DNA of 64,000 nucleotides from Beaufortia kweichowensis (Eukaryota; Chordata; Actinopteri; Cypriniformes; Gastromyzontidae): NCBI GenBank assembly GCA_019155185.1, contig CM032809.1:9941200-10005199 (forward strand). The letters run 5' to 3'. Positions 37,790-51,370 of the stretch are shown here, in pieces (within the stretch, counting starts at the first letter, position 1; every line of letters starts with the position of its first letter). Under the pieces are notes generated by a model. That model searched no databases, had not been told where the DNA came from, and was given only the letters and a program-made list of their open reading frames with translations. Made by a program: the position numbers and the translations under genes.

Positions 37790-37859
37790 CGATACTACAC
37801 GAAGCCTGAAGCAGAGGAAAGCAACGGAAACATTTGAAGACTGAGTTGATTTTATCACA
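37790..37859 (+). ncRNA. Exon-like segment in satellite unit 1 (non-coding candidate)
   Basis: A pyrimidine-rich stretch ending ATTGAACAG precedes, and GTAAGT follows, a 70-nt segment starting CGATACTACA. Counterparts: 41054-41123, 45794-45863, 53878-53948, 57148-57217, 60441-60513. The acceptor and donor survive in all six while the interior carries indels in units 4 and 6, which argues for a spliced non-coding transcript rather than a protein. Confidence 0.4.
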
Positions 37860-38371
37860 GTAAGTTGTGAATTTTTTACTTATTAATACATTTAGGTACA
37901 TTTGCAGAAATATGTAAAGTTAAGGTGTCTGCAGTCCTGGCGTTTGCTGCCGCCGATTTCTTATAACGGAGTAAAGTAATGAATAATGTCCGCCTGTGGT
38001 CTCTTCAATGTTAACACGCGTCAGCGGTTGGTTTTCCGGCGTATTTGGGACTTCCACAACAGGTACAGGGCAGCAATAGTAGTTTCATCCAACATGACGG
38101 AAAACTGTCAGAATTAAATGGTGATTGTGCATGAAGACATACCCCAAGGTTATTTGTTTTTCGTATTACTCACGCGAATAAAAACATTGCGAGAGTGACC
38201 CGGAAAGATATAAACATCCTCGTAAAACACATAAACACACATAAAAATTCCAGTAAACACAGTCGGTTATGTCCAGTCCCACAGCTACCCTACTGGTTGC
38301 TTTTAATATGTTATAAAGAGCTCTGGCCAGCGCAAAAGAAGATTGTTAAATGTATAAATTAATATCTAAAT

Positions 38372-38684
38372 GGTAACACTTTATAATAAGGTGCTATTTG
38401 TTAACACTAATAAATGCATTTATTAGGTAACAGCTGAACAATTTTGTTTTTAGCATTTATTAATTTGTGTTAATATTAGTTTATTTTAATACAGTCATTC
38501 ATGTTAGTTCATGGTGCATTAACTACTGTTAACAGTGACAACGTTTGATTTTAATAATGTGTTAGTAAATGCTAAAATGAACATGAACTACTATTAATAA
38601 ATGCTGTATTCGTATTGTTCCTTGTTTGTTCGTTTTAACTAATGCATTAACTTATTGCTAACAAATAGCACCTTATTTGAAAGA
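38372..38684. mobile_element. Fold-back MITE embedded in satellite unit 1
   Basis: AATAAGGTGCTATTTGTTAA at the left end recurs inverted as TTGCTAACAAATAGCACCTT at the right end, with arms of roughly 37 bp. The end type GGTAACACTTTATAA is common in teleost genomes. Copies lie at the same place in every unit (from 41637, 46376, 54463, 57732 and 61028), so it inserted before amplification. Confidence 0.75.
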
Positions 38685-39121
38685 AAAAAAATGATTAAGG
38701 ACTTATTGATAATTTAATACCTATTATGTACCCACCTATTATTTAATGTATTTATTTGTATATTTATTATAGTAAAGCTTTATTCGTTTTAATAAAACTG
38801 CTTATATTTTATACATTTTATACGTTTATGGGGATGTTTTAAGCAAAAAGACCTGCCTGTTGAGATCACAGCCCTTTAAAGGTAAAAATGTCGATAAAAT
38901 GTAGATGGTTGCAGAATAGAAAAGTTGTATAATTTGTGTGTAGGAGAGCTGGAGGACACGTTAAAAACTGCGCGCGTTGGATGGAGCTGTGTCTGTATGC
39001 AACATATATCTGTGCAAATATAATGTAATAGAGGGCTTTATCTTAACAGCTAGAAAACGTACTGTAAATTACTGCATATCTCAGCGGCATGAACAGACCA
39101 CTTGTGGGGCAGGGGCGAAAA

Positions 39122-39170
<49 letters not shown>

Positions 39171-39596
39171 ACAGATTTTAAACTTTTCTGCTGTCTTTTT
39201 AAATATTTGAATGACTTTAACGATTAATGTCTTGCTCAATGGAGAATAGATGAGGACAATCAGCATCCCAGATAATGATAATATTACTAAACATTATTAA
39301 CTTTTAATCAAAACTTTTAAGAATCAAGAAGTTAAACTTCTTGTTATTGTAAACTTTATGATCGTATTAGATGGATTAAAGTGCTGCTAGTGCTAGCTAT
39401 CATTTAAAGGGGGTCATATGGTTCTGAAAAGAACATTATTTTTTCGTATTAAGTTTAATGAAATGTGTTTACGTGGTTTTAGGGTTTAAAAAACTCATTA
39501 TTTTACACACACATGGGAGATTATTGTTGCTCCTCTCTGCCCCATAGACATAGATGCAACATCGGATCGTACGTCACACGTTTTCTTCTGTGTTTC

Positions 39597-42500
39597 TTCG
39601 TATTGATGTGTTCTTATACAGAATTACCTTTTAAAGACATTTTTTACTTTAAAAAGCTCAAAATGCTGTAATCTCAATTTGCAGGTTTTTTTCTTTAACT
39701 ATCAGCTCCATTTAGCGCACCGAATTTACTCATTTACTCACCAGCTGAATGTATTAAATGTATTAAAGATGGTGCTGTTAGTTCACCTGCCAGTTGTAAT
39801 CACAACATATATTTCGAGCCCTTTAAATGTAAAACGACAAACTGTGCATCATGCATAAGAAGACATCCACACCAGTAAATGCAGAATAGAAAATTACTAT
39901 CATTTTATTGTAGGAGAGGTGAGGGGAAGCGTCAAAGTTCGACCCACAATTCAGTTCGGCAACGCCTGCGTCACACATTGAAAGTAAACAAGGAGCTTTG
40001 AAGCTGATGCCCGTGTGAATCCACCGTAAAAGTGTGTGATATGTTTATAAAGTACTCTTAGTAAGTTACAAAAGATTTTGAACTGACTACATGAATGAAA
40101 CAAAACGTATTGCTTCTAAACAGCTTAATCTGGCGAGTCACGTGACCTGCCAGCGGCAGCTCCTGCCAGCCAGTTGCAGATTGAAGAGTTGAAGATTGAA
40201 CCCATTGATTCCACTCAATCTGTCAATCACTCAATCTGTCAATCACTCAATCTGTCAATCTGTCAGTCAGTTTGAAGTATTCAAGTGCCCCGTTGTATAA
40301 AACTGAATGCAGCCTGCATGAAAAAAAGGAACCTCTGTCATACACCACTAGTAGGCTATGATAAGCTACTGCTATCTGTTCTTACCTGGCAGTAGCTTAT
40401 GACAGGCAACTAGCTTTATGTCTATGACAGAGGCACCCGGCGCTACGGTTGGAAGGAGGGTGCCAGAGTTCCTTCGCGGCCTCAAGGACCGCGCCGTACC
40501 AAATGAAGCTACTGAGCGCTTTATATAAATACTTCGTTTTTGCCTTTGGTATTTACATGACGGTAGGTTGTCAACGTGTTGTTGTTTTTTGACTTAGGTT
40601 TAAAGTATTTATTTCATACTTTGTGAGTATATAAAACTTTGGTGAAATTCGCCCCGCATTAATGAAAAAAATAAAGCTTTTTTCCTTAAGAAATGGCACG
40701 TTTTGCACGTATGTCACATTATGCAAATTAAAGGGGCGTGGCATGGTGACATCACACCACTACGTTATGAATCGCTTAACACTTATAAACCAATACTATG
40801 CTGTATTATATGTATATATCAATCTGAACCCATTTTTTTTATTATATTATCATACACTGTAACTGTAAACGAACGTAAATAAAGTTAACATTGTTTATTT
40901 TTCCATCTGTTTTTGTCTTTTTACTTAACATGTTTAATTTAGTAAGTTTACCTGCGGTTTTCTTGTCATGTCTTGCTCTTAAATACATACGTAAATTTAA
41001 ACACAAATGCCCAACTATTTTCTTTGGTTTTTCTCATCTAATTGATTGAACAGCGATACTACACGAAGCCTGAAGCAGAGGAAAGCAACGGAAACATTTG
41101 AAGACTGAGTTGATTTTATCACGGTAAGTTGTGAATTTTTTACTTATTAATCCATTTAGGTACATTTGCAGAAATATGTAAAGTTAAGGTGTCTGCAGTC
41201 CTGGCGTTTGCTGCCGCCGATTTCTTATAACGGAGTAAAGTAATGAATAATGTCCGCCTGTGGTCTCTTCAATGTTAACACGCGTCAGCGGTTGGTTTTC
41301 CGGCGTATTTGGGACTTCCACAACAGGTACAGGGCAGCAATAGTAGTTTTATCCAACATGACGGAAAACTGTCAGAATTAAATGGTGATTGTGCATGAAG
41401 ACATACCCCAAGATTATTTGTTTTTCGTATTACTCACGCGAATAAAAACATTGTGAGAGTGACCGGAAAGATATAAACATCCTCGTAAAACACATAAACA
41501 CACATAAAAAATTCCAGTAAAACACAGTCGGTTATGTCCAGTCCCACAGCTACCCTACTGGTTGCTTTTAATATGTTATAAAGAGCTCTGGCCAGCGCAA
41601 AAGAAGATTGTTAAATGTATTAATTAATATCTAAATGGTAACACTTTATAATAAGGTGCTATTTGTTAACACTAATGAATGCATTTATTAGGTAACAGCT
41701 GAACAATTTTGTTTTTAACATTTATTAATTTTTGTTAATATTAGTTTATTTTAATACAGTCATTCATGTTAGTTCATGGTGCATTAACTACTGTTAACAG
41801 TGACAACGTTTGATTTTAATAATGTGTTAGTAAATGCTAAAATGAACATGAACTACTATTAATAAATGCTGTATTCGTATTGTTCCTTGTTTGTTCGTTT
41901 TAACTAATGCATTAACTTATTGCTAACAAATAGCACCTTTATTTTAAAGGAAAAAATGATTAAGGACTTATTGATTATTTAATACCTATTATGTACCCAC
42001 CTATTATTTAATGTATTTATTTGTGTATTTATTTTGGTAAAGCTTTATTCGTTTAAATAAAACTGCTTATATTTTATACATTTTATACGTTTAAGGGGAT
42101 GTTTTAAGCAAAAAGACCTGCCAGTTGAGATCACAGCCCTTTAAAGGTAAAAATGTCGATAAAATGTAGATGGTTGCAGAATAGAAAAGTTGTATAATTT
42201 GTTTGTAGGAGAGCTGGAGGACACGTTAAAAACGGCGCGCGTTGGATGGAGCTGTGTCTGTATGCAACATATATCTGTGCAAATATAATGTAATAGAGGG
42301 CTTTATCTTAACAGCTAGAAAACGTACTGTAAATTACTGCATATCTCAGTGGCATGAACAGACCACTTGTGGGGCAGGGGCGAAAAAAAAAAAAATTATA
42401 TATATATATATAGATTGTACAGATTTTAAACTTTTCTGCTGTCTTTTTAAATATTTGAATGACTTTTAACGATTAATGTCTTGCTCAATGGAGAATAGAT

Positions 42501-44306
42501 GAGGACAATCAGCATCCCAGATAATGATAATATTACTAAACATTATTAACTTTTAATCAAAACTTTTAAGAATCAAGAAGTTAAACTTCTTGTTATTGTA
42601 AACTTTATGATCGTATTAGATGGATTAAAGTGCTGCTAGTGCTAGCTATCATTTAAAGGGGGTCATATGGTTCTGAAAAGAACATTATTTTTTTCGTATT
42701 AAGTTTAATGAAATGTGTTTACGTGGTTTTAGGGTTTAAAAAACTCATTATTTTACACACACATGGGAGATTATTGTTGCTCCTCTCTGCCCCATAGACA
42801 TAGATGCAACATGGGATCGTACGTCACACGTTTTGTTCTGTGTTTCTTCTGTAAGGCACCGCCCACTGGTCCAACGACGGCAGCCAATGGCACGGCAGAA
42901 GGGTCTTTGCGCGTTACTGCCTTTCCTTTGCATAAGTAACAGGGTTACATCAAATGTTTTACATATATATATAATTAATACCTCTTTTTTTTATCTGACT
43001 CCAATTAATAAAACGATTCTTAAGGTTATCCTGTGATTATTAACCTTTGGGTAATGTTTTTATCATTCTATTCAACTCACGATTATTGTTATACTTGTAC
43101 ATTAGGTTCTCATTGTCACACAGAGTCCTCGCACCCTTCAGTGTGCGGGCCCACGATCACAAGCTCGACCGTAGAATCAGAGGTTATGGCTAAAGCAATT
43201 TAACAATGTAGCTCCTGCTTACTATTATTAAAAGGTACCCATGTAGCCCCATACAATCGCCTATATAACAACTTAGTCCAAAGCTTAAATATTAATCAGA
43301 GGTTATGGCCAGCTCCGTAAGGGATTTAATCTGACCTCATATAGTTATTAATCTATACATAATAACTACATAACAACTTAATTAAAGTACAGACAATGAC
43401 CAGAGGTTATGACTACCACTCAAGATAGCCCATATATAGGATCTCCGATTGTAAGACAACTTAATTACTCAACCCTGGTAGACTTTAGACTTGCGGTAAC
43501 ACAGATACATCATAATCTACTAAAGTCAATAATTCAGAGTTTTAGAATTAATATAAACATAACAATTTATTAAACAGGTAAACACAAGTAATTGTCTAAA
43601 TTCAATTCAATACAATACAATATCAATAACAAACATTCAATAATGTCAGGATGAAAACTGTCTACCTGATAAAGAAGAATTACACACGGCTATTGTGTGG
43701 GAGATCTGTTTGCAGATTCCCTGATTTTCATGCCACTTTCCCTTAAATACCTAAAGATCCACCAAATGGTGTCTGTTTGTTTATTATTACCATTTGGGCA
43801 CCTCACTCTGGGGTTGTAAGTTTGTGGTGAGAACTCCCTCTTTGATTTCTGTGGGAAAATACATTTCATTTACATACAGGAGGTAATTTGTGTGAGAGAC
43901 TTGTGTGATGTTTACCTCCAGTTTTCTATATCTTAATTGTGGGTTTTCATGGCTTTAAAGGAATGAGACCTTCTTACCAATCGCACTGAGACCTTTACAA
44001 TGATATTAAATATGAATGGTTATGCTCCTGTTTATCTTATTTAAAAGAGATGATGTTAGGTGTGTTTCTGAGTGTCTTTAGGACAACCTGTAATGAGGGG
44101 AGAGAGAGGGACAAGGAGTAAAAAGACAGATGTGAGTAACCGCTGGTGTGGTGTGATTCATCTATCTCCACACAGCGGGGTGACTGTTTTGGAAGTGGAT
44201 GTAAAGTCTTTGAGAAAGTTTTCAGGTGTTGGTTCACGTAAGAATTTAGTGTTCTCTCTGCATGTGGTCCTCTTTGGGCTCAGTCATTTCGGCACCAGTC
44301 TTACAC
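39597..44306 (+). repeat. Satellite unit 2, carrying a 1.46-kb insertion
   Basis: Net unit length about 3.25 kb once the element at 42850-44305 and its duplicated CTTC are removed. Otherwise collinear with unit 1. Confidence 0.95.
42850..44305. mobile_element. Solo-LTR-like insertion (1,456 bp) in unit 2
   Basis: Compared with the empty site in the other units, an insert starting TGTAAGGC and ending GTCTTACA is flanked by a 4-bp duplication CTTC (42846-42849 and 44306-44309). The TG...CA ends, short terminal inverted repeat TGTAAG and 4-bp duplication fit a solo long terminal repeat of a retrovirus-like or other LTR element. Inside are a TATA-like run near 42963, AATAAA near 43007, and three imperfect CAGAGGTTATG repeats (about 43178, 43298, 43401). 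No gag, pol or env sequence is present. A DNA transposon with 4-bp duplication is the alternative. Confidence 0.7.
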
Positions 44307-47300
44307 TTCGTATTGATGTGTTCTTATACAGAATTACCTTTTAAAGACATTTTTTACTTTAAAAAGCTCAAAATGCTGTAATCTTAACTTGCAGGTTTTT
44401 TTCTTTAACTAACAGCTCCATTTAGCGCACCGAATTTACTCATTTACTCACCAGCTGAATGTATTAAATGTATTAAAGATGGTGCTGTCAGTTCACCTGC
44501 CAGTTGTAATCACAATATTTCGAGCCCTTTAAATGTAAAAAATGTGGACAAACTGTGCATCATGCATAAGAAGACATACACACCAGTAAATGCAGAATAG
44601 AAAATTACTATCATTTTATTGCAGGAGAGGTGAGGGGAAGCGTCAAAGTTCGACCCACAATTCAGTTCGGCAACGCCTGCGTCACACATTGAAAGTAAAC
44701 AAGGAGCTTTGAAGCTGATGCCCGTGTGAATCCACCGTAAAAGTGTGTGATATGTTTATAAAGTACTCTTAGTAAGTTACAAAAGATTTTGAACTGACTA
44801 CATGAATGAAACAAAACGTATTGCTTCTAAACAGCTTAATCTGGCGAGTCACGTGACCTGCCAGCAGCAGCTCCTGCCAGCCAGTTGCAGATTGAAGAGT
44901 TGAAAATTGAACCCATTGATTCCACTCAATCAATCACTCAATCAATCAATCAATCACTCAATCTGTCAATCACTCAATCTGTCAATCACTCAATCAGTCA
45001 ATCTGTCAGTCAGTTTGAAGTATTCAACTGCCCCGTTGTATAAAACTGAATGCAGCCTGCATGAAAAAAAGGAACCTCTGTCATACACCACTAGTAGGCT
45101 ATGATAAGCTACTGCTACCTGTTCTTACCTGGCAGTAGCTTATGACAGGCAACTAGCTTTATGTCTATGACAGAGGCACCCGGCGCTACGGTTGGAAGGA
45201 GGGTGCCAGAGTTCCTTCGCGGCCTCAAGGACCGCGCCGTACCAAATGAAGCTACTGAGCGCTTTATATAAATACTTCGTTTTTGCCTTTGGTATTTACA
45301 TGACGGTAGGTTGTCAACGTGTTGTTGTTTTTTGACTTAGGTTTAAAGTATTTATTTCATACTTTGTGAGTATATAAAAACTTTGGTGAAATTCGTCCGC
45401 ATTAATGAAAAAATAAAGCTTTTTTCCTTAAGAAATGGCACGTTTTGCACGTATGTCATATTATGCAAATTAAAGGGGCGTGGCATGGTGACATCACACC
45501 ACTACGTTATGAATCGCTTAACACTTATAAACCAATACTATGCTGTATTATATGTATATATCAATCTGAACCCATTTTTTATTATATTATCATACACTGT
45601 AACTGTAAACGAACGTAAATAAAGCTAACATTGTTTATTTTTCCATCTATTTTTATCTTTTTACTTAACATGTTTAATTTAGTAAGTTTACCTGCGGTTT
45701 TCTTGTCATGTCTTGCTCTTAAATACATACGTAAATTTAAACACAAATGCCCAACTATTTTCTTTGGTTTTTCTCATCTAATTGATTGAACAGCGATACT
45801 ACACGAAGCCTGAAGCAGAGGAAAGCAACGGAAACATTTGAAGACTGAGTTGATTTTATCACGGTAAGTTGTGAATTTTTTACTTATTAATCCATTTAGG
45901 TACATTTGCAGAAATATGTAAAGTTAAGGTGTCTGCAGTCCTGGCGGTTGCTGCCGCCGATTTCTTATAACGGAGTAAAATAATGAATAATGTCCGCCTG
46001 TGGTCTCTTCAATGTTAACACGCGTCAGCGGTTGGTTTTCCGGCGTATTTGGGACTTCCACAACAGGTACAGGGCAGCAATAGTAGTTTTATCCAACATG
46101 ACGGAAAACTGTCAGAATTAAATGGTGATTGTGCATGAAGACATACCCCAAGGTTATTTGTTTTTCGTATTACTCACGCGAATAAAAACATTGCGAGAGT
46201 GACCCGGAAAGATATAAACATCCTCGTAAAACACATAAACACACATAAAAATTCCAGTAAACACAGTCGGTTATGTCCAGTCCCACAGCTACCCTACTGG
46301 TTGCTTTTAATATGTTATAAAGAGCTCTGGCCAGCGCAAAAGAAGATTGTTAAATGTATAAATTAATATCTAAATGGTAACACTTTATAATAAGGTGCTA
46401 TTTGTTAACACTAATAAATGCATTTATTAGGTAACAGCTGAACAATTTTGTTTTTAACATTTATTAATTTTTGTTAATATTAGTTTATTTTAATACAGTC
46501 ATTCATGTTAGTTCATGGTGCATTAACTACTGTTAACAGTGACAACGTTTGATTTTAATAATGTGTTAGTAAATGCTAAAATGAACATGAACTACTATTA
46601 ATAAATGCTGTATTCGTATTGTTCCTTGTTTGTTCGTTTTAACTAATGCATTAACTTATTGCTAACAAATAGCACCTTATTTGAAAGAAAAAAAATGATT
46701 AAGGACTTATTGATTATTTAATACCTATTATGTACCCACCTATTATTTAATGTATTTATTTGTGTATTTATTTTGGTAAAGCTTTATTCGTTTAAATAAA
46801 ACTGCTTATATTTTATACATTTTATACGTTTAAGGGGATGTTTTAAGCAAAAAGACCTGCCTGTTGAGATCACAGCCCTTTAAAGGTAAAAATGTCCATA
46901 AAATGTAGATGGTTGCAGAATAGAAAAGTTGTATAATTTGTGTGTAGGAGAGCTGGAGGACACGTTAAAAACGGCGCGCGTTGGATGGAGCTGTGTCTGT
47001 ATGCAACATATATCTGTGCAAATATAATGTAATAGAGGGCTTTATCTTAACAGCTAGAAAACGTACTGTAAATTACTGCATATCTCAGTGGCATGAACAG
47101 ACCACTTGTGGGGCAGGGGCGAAAAAAAAGTATATATATATATACACTGAAAAAAATTATTCTGACCCCTTGTAAATGTTACATGTTTTTATCTGGTTAA
47201 TTTCACTGATTTTAATGTGTTATTTAATCCTACTTATTTTTTATTACTAATTTTCAAATTCACTGCCCTTGTTTAAAACAAGTTAATTTCATTCAATTAA

Positions 47301-47353
47301 AAGTAATTAGAAAAAAATACGTTTCATTTAATTTCCATATACTGTCCGGTCTG

Positions 47354-47453
47354 CGCATGTGCAGACACATTTTTTTCTGAAGGCGCCAAGGCGTCAAAAT
47401 AAGATTGAAAGTGATGCACTCGTTTGAATGCTGCATCCAGCTCTGCATTTTCG
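47354..47453 (+). promoter_or_regulatory. Candidate promoter and first exon of the transposon-borne gene
   Basis: TGCGCATGTGCAGACAC resembles an NRF1 site. It is followed by a segment ending CTGCATTTTCG before GTAAGT at 47454, a good donor. No TATA box. The transcription start is unknown. Confidence 0.4.
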
Positions 47454-49360
47454 GTAAGTAAGCAATATATAATCATTGGTGTGTTATATTTGTTACTTAA
47501 ACAGGGTTCTGTTTACACTTTAAAACATTTTATAGAAAAAAAATTTGTTTAGCTAATGCTAAGTTTGTGTGTTTTTTATATAAATTACATTACCTAAGGT
47601 TTCAGCGACTAGCTTAACCACGTGAGTTGTGTAAAGCTAAGGTTAACTTAGCTTAAGTGTTAAATGCTTGGTGAATTCAGTGTTTGTCTTGACTTATTTA
47701 TTAGTTTGTGGAAGCCGAATAAAAGCAAAACAGTTTTACGAATGTTAACGTTAATTGTAGCTGCACCTTCCTTGCTGTCTAGGTATGCGTTCACGTTAGA
47801 CTGGCTGCCTAACATTACATTAACGTTATTCCTGACTGGCTGTAAGCATGTTTTCTAATCTTGTCAATGTGTTAACATTAGGACAAAATACACCTGTGAA
47901 ATCATGTTGGTTAAAGGTGGTTAATGTGCACTGACGGCAAGAAATTATGTTTCTACATAATCATAATGGCAGGCCTAGGTAACGTTGCCGTTAACTACTC
48001 TGCCGCTGACTGGCTCCGACCGACCGTGATATTTTTCAAGGCCTGTCACTCCACTTGCGCAAACCTAACCAACGAATGTAACGAACACTAGCCAATCAGA
48101 GGCAGGTCTTCGCGGAATGCGGGTAGGAAAAAAAAACAAGCTTCTCTTTCGTGGTAGCGGCATATGGGTAGCAGTCCTCGTGGACGGTATCCGACTCGCC
48201 TTATCAGAGCTTAAAACGTAAAGGTGGGGCTGAAAGTACATGTAGTAGAAGCATGCAAATGTTTCATAACTAAATAGCAGGAGATTTGCAGATGACACGA
48301 GAGGACCAGCTAGTACGACCACAGCCGATAGTCCAGTGAAAGACCAGTTAACCTGAAGTGGTAGGCAGAAGACGACAGGGATAAGAATGTGGGTTTAGCT
48401 AGCAGGTTGATGTTGTTCAACTTTATTTCTGCTCTAAACACAAAGACCAATTATGTTGGCACTGCATTTATTGCTCCCAATTTCAAACTAATACTTTTAG
48501 TATAGGAGTGGAACATGAAAAATACAAATACTAATAGAGTTAGTGATATTGCATGAAGACAGAAAAAATAATTAATTAATTTTAATTAAATTAACAAATC
48601 AATTAAATTTACAAAACTAAGAGCTGGCAGGGGTCTTGACTTGTTGACTCAGTTATAATATCTCACAATGTACTTAGTAGTTGTAGGCTTGTGGAGTGCA
48701 TTGTGAAGAGATTTTTCTGTTTCTGATTTCACAAACAGTTTATAAAAAATCGCCATATAATATGATCTGACACAATGTAAATAACCTTACACAATTATTT
48801 ATTCTAAAACATTGTACAGGTGTTTATATTTCATGCATTGGTGTACAAACAATGGTAGTTAATTTAAGAAACCAAATCTGTTTTGTACTTAATTCACACA
48901 ATTTCCAGAAACTTCAATATACCCCTCTTGTTTCATATAATTTCCTGTCTGTATGCTTAGAGCATCTAAAGCTTTGAAAGCATTATTTTCTGATGTAATT
49001 TCTAAATGCTCTTAAGTAATTTATAAGAGGAATAACACACTTGCAAGAAAATAGTCCCGCTGTGAATAAATAAATAAGTTGATAATTAAAATAATCTTTC
49101 CTGAAAATGAAGTCCATGTCTGTCTGTCTGTCCACTTCCACCCTCTTAATCTGCCATTTGTTGGATATTTTTTTATAGTAATAAGGTACTATTAAAATTT
49201 GGACTTGGACACAAATTAGTTTGTAGTGATCTGATTTGAGTCGTGGGCTTTAACATGTTTTGTGCTGACACAAGTTTGTGATTATTGGACAATTACTTTT
49301 TTCCTCGACATGCTTACAATTTATCTTTTTAATCCCTGCTCATTTTTATTTCTGTTGCAG

Positions 49361-49434
49361 GTTATTCTCATATCTGATTGTCTTGGTGTGATGTGGACCA
49401 AAACCTAATTCTTTGGGGAGCTCATATTGTTTTG
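49361..49434 (+). other. Candidate second, non-coding exon of the transposon-borne gene
   Basis: 74 nt between TTTCTGTTGCAG and GTAAGT. It has no long open frame, so it would be 5' untranslated. Confidence 0.4.
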
Positions 49435-50157
49435 GTAAGTGCATTTAACATGCATCTTAACAGCTATACTGATCACAGCAGTGCTGCTACGGAGAAAGCT
49501 AAAAATGTTCTGTAACTGTGTGGTATACATTTTGTTCTTTATTTATGGGGGGGATCTCAACGCTGGTACTTTATCATCATATAATTCATAGAGAAGTGCT
49601 GCTATAAAAGTACCAGTACACACAGACATTTTCTTCATGTCTAGCTTCTTGCTAGGCGTGCTTGTGTGTATTTGTTCTTTCTATAACAGTAATTACTAAC
49701 AGCAGTGCAAAGTAAATCTGCCACTGATACACTGTTACTCTTAGGGCGTACTCACACTAGGCCCGGTTGCCTTGTACCGTGCCCAAGCACAATTGTCCCC
49801 CCACGGTTATGCTTTCCTCGTCTAGGAAACAATAAGGCAGGCTTTATTCATTATTTTTCTTATTGTTCAATTAAAAGACCAAAACCAACAATGTGTTAGT
49901 CCATCTCTCAATCCATTCTGACTTCTGTGTCTCTGCTCCATTTGCAGAAAAGTTTGGATATTTTTCACAATGCCATAAAAACAAAAATCTGTGGTTTGTT
50001 AATTCACATGAACCTTTATTTAACTGACAAAAATATTTTCAATAGCTTTACTGACCAGTGTAATTATATATTGTAAATATAAAGAAATTTAGAATTTTCA
50101 GGTCATTAAAATCTATTACATAAATTCATGTTTTTCTTATATTCTACAAATATACAG

Positions 50158-50395
50158 GACATCGAAGGAGATGACATCCAGAGAGACCTGCAGAATTTAT
50201 GTCATCAACAAGGAGGGTGGAGAAATTGGAGCACATGATGACATTGGCATTTATGTTGAAGGAGAAATCATTCTGGACAACATTGGATCTGTTGCCCAAG
50301 CATGTGCAATGATGCTGGGAGTCATCTATGTATTGAACATGGCTTACCCCAAAGAGCTGAAATACTCCTATGAATTCATTCAAAAGTGCTCTTGA
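50158..50395 (+). CDS. SAMD3-like C-terminal fragment inside a transposon
   Basis: After an acceptor (ATATACAG) the ATG at 50171 opens a 74-residue frame plus stop. It reads GAHDDIGIYVEGEIILDNIG, VAQACAMMLGVIYVLNMAYP and KELKYSYEFIQKC. This resembles the extreme C-terminus of the large fish SAMD3-like (sterile alpha motif domain-containing 3-like) proteins, in which a block of the type ALNLxYPKxLKYTFEFxQK is conserved. Full proteins are several hundred residues; the SAM domain and the rest are absent. The exon continues untranslated, with AATAAA at about 50669 and 51656. It could be translated from its own ATG or be a passenger. The family call comes from memory of the tail motif. Confidence 0.55.
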
Positions 50396-51339
50396 AAATG
50401 GATGGAGAAAGGCTTTCCCCCAAAGTCCTTGGACTAAAGAACAAAATCATTGCTGGACTGTAGGATTTCTTCAGCCGCTCTTGTGAACGCCGCTAAGCTG
50501 CATTTTTAAATCTGGTTTGGGAGGCGATAGAAAACATTTAGTATGATGTAAAATGCAGCCCTAGAAGATGTTTCAAACTGAAAACAAAGTGAGTGGTGGA
50601 CTGTAATACATAGCCACTGGTGTGAACATTTAAAGTTGTCATTGGATTTTGTAGAATATTCACCTGAAATAAAAATTGCAATCCTGGAAATAAGCCAGGT
50701 TTCTATCCACACTCAGCACAAAATGTATCCATCCATCCATTAACGCCATATGAATATTAGAAGTTAAGCGCTTTGAGATAAACAGTTGGTGACGTCTGCG
50801 CCATTAAGGCATTGCATAAGAAGAGGACACAATGAGATGACGTCATTAAAAGAGCTCCAGTCAAAGTTCAAACGTTGGAGAACCATGTGGAAAACATGGA
50901 ATTATGACATTTCTTGTTAGTTTCATGTAAGAATGTTACAGCCTCCTCATTGCTCCACACAGATGTGATGTTTTCATTTGCCACTATTTTTATTATTCTC
51001 AGAGGAGCTTAAGCTTCAGTGGACATTTAAGTCACGTTTCATTTTATTCAGTAAGTCTGTTTCCATATTGATACACCAACTTTTTCACCTCAGCCAAGCA
51101 TAAAATCTATTTTGTTATATTACATTCTTTTTTTCCTATTACAGTATTTTTTGAATGTAACTGTTTGCAGTTTTTTGTAATTTCAGCATCAGGTCCTCAG
51201 TGTGCACTGTGTTGCAGCTGTGGACAGTTCTTGTACTATAGTATTTTTTGTTCTGTATAGTACTGGTGTATTTTGTTATTTGTATATGTTGTGCTCTTGC
51301 AAATGGGTGGTAAAAGGCTTTCCTCCAAAGTTCTCCTGT

Positions 51340-51370
<31 letters not shown>

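Larger units (their letters stand above)
36294..39596 (+). repeat. Satellite unit 1 (about 3.29 kb)
   Basis: First full unit of a head-to-tail array, counted from the landmark TTCGTATTGATGTGTTC at 36311. Sub-features: CAATC minisatellite 36922-37010, nested palindrome 37068-37169, TATA-like element 37256-37268, octamer 37456-37463, exon-like segment 37790-37859, MITE 38372-38684, (TA)n about 39127-39164. Reading frames here shift between units, so no protein is supported. Confidence 0.95.

Noticed and set aside
38372..38684. Resemblance of AAGGTGCTATTTGTTAAC to the miR-430 family (TAAGTGCTATTTGTTGG)
   Set aside because: The seed region carries an extra G and the sequence is the end of a fold-back MITE found widely in teleosts. 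The similarity is short and probably chance, though small-RNA data would settle it.
38977..39165. Frame starting MDGAVSVCNIYLCKYNVIEG in each unit
   Set aside because: It runs into the variable (TA)n tract, giving different ends in every unit, with no known homology.
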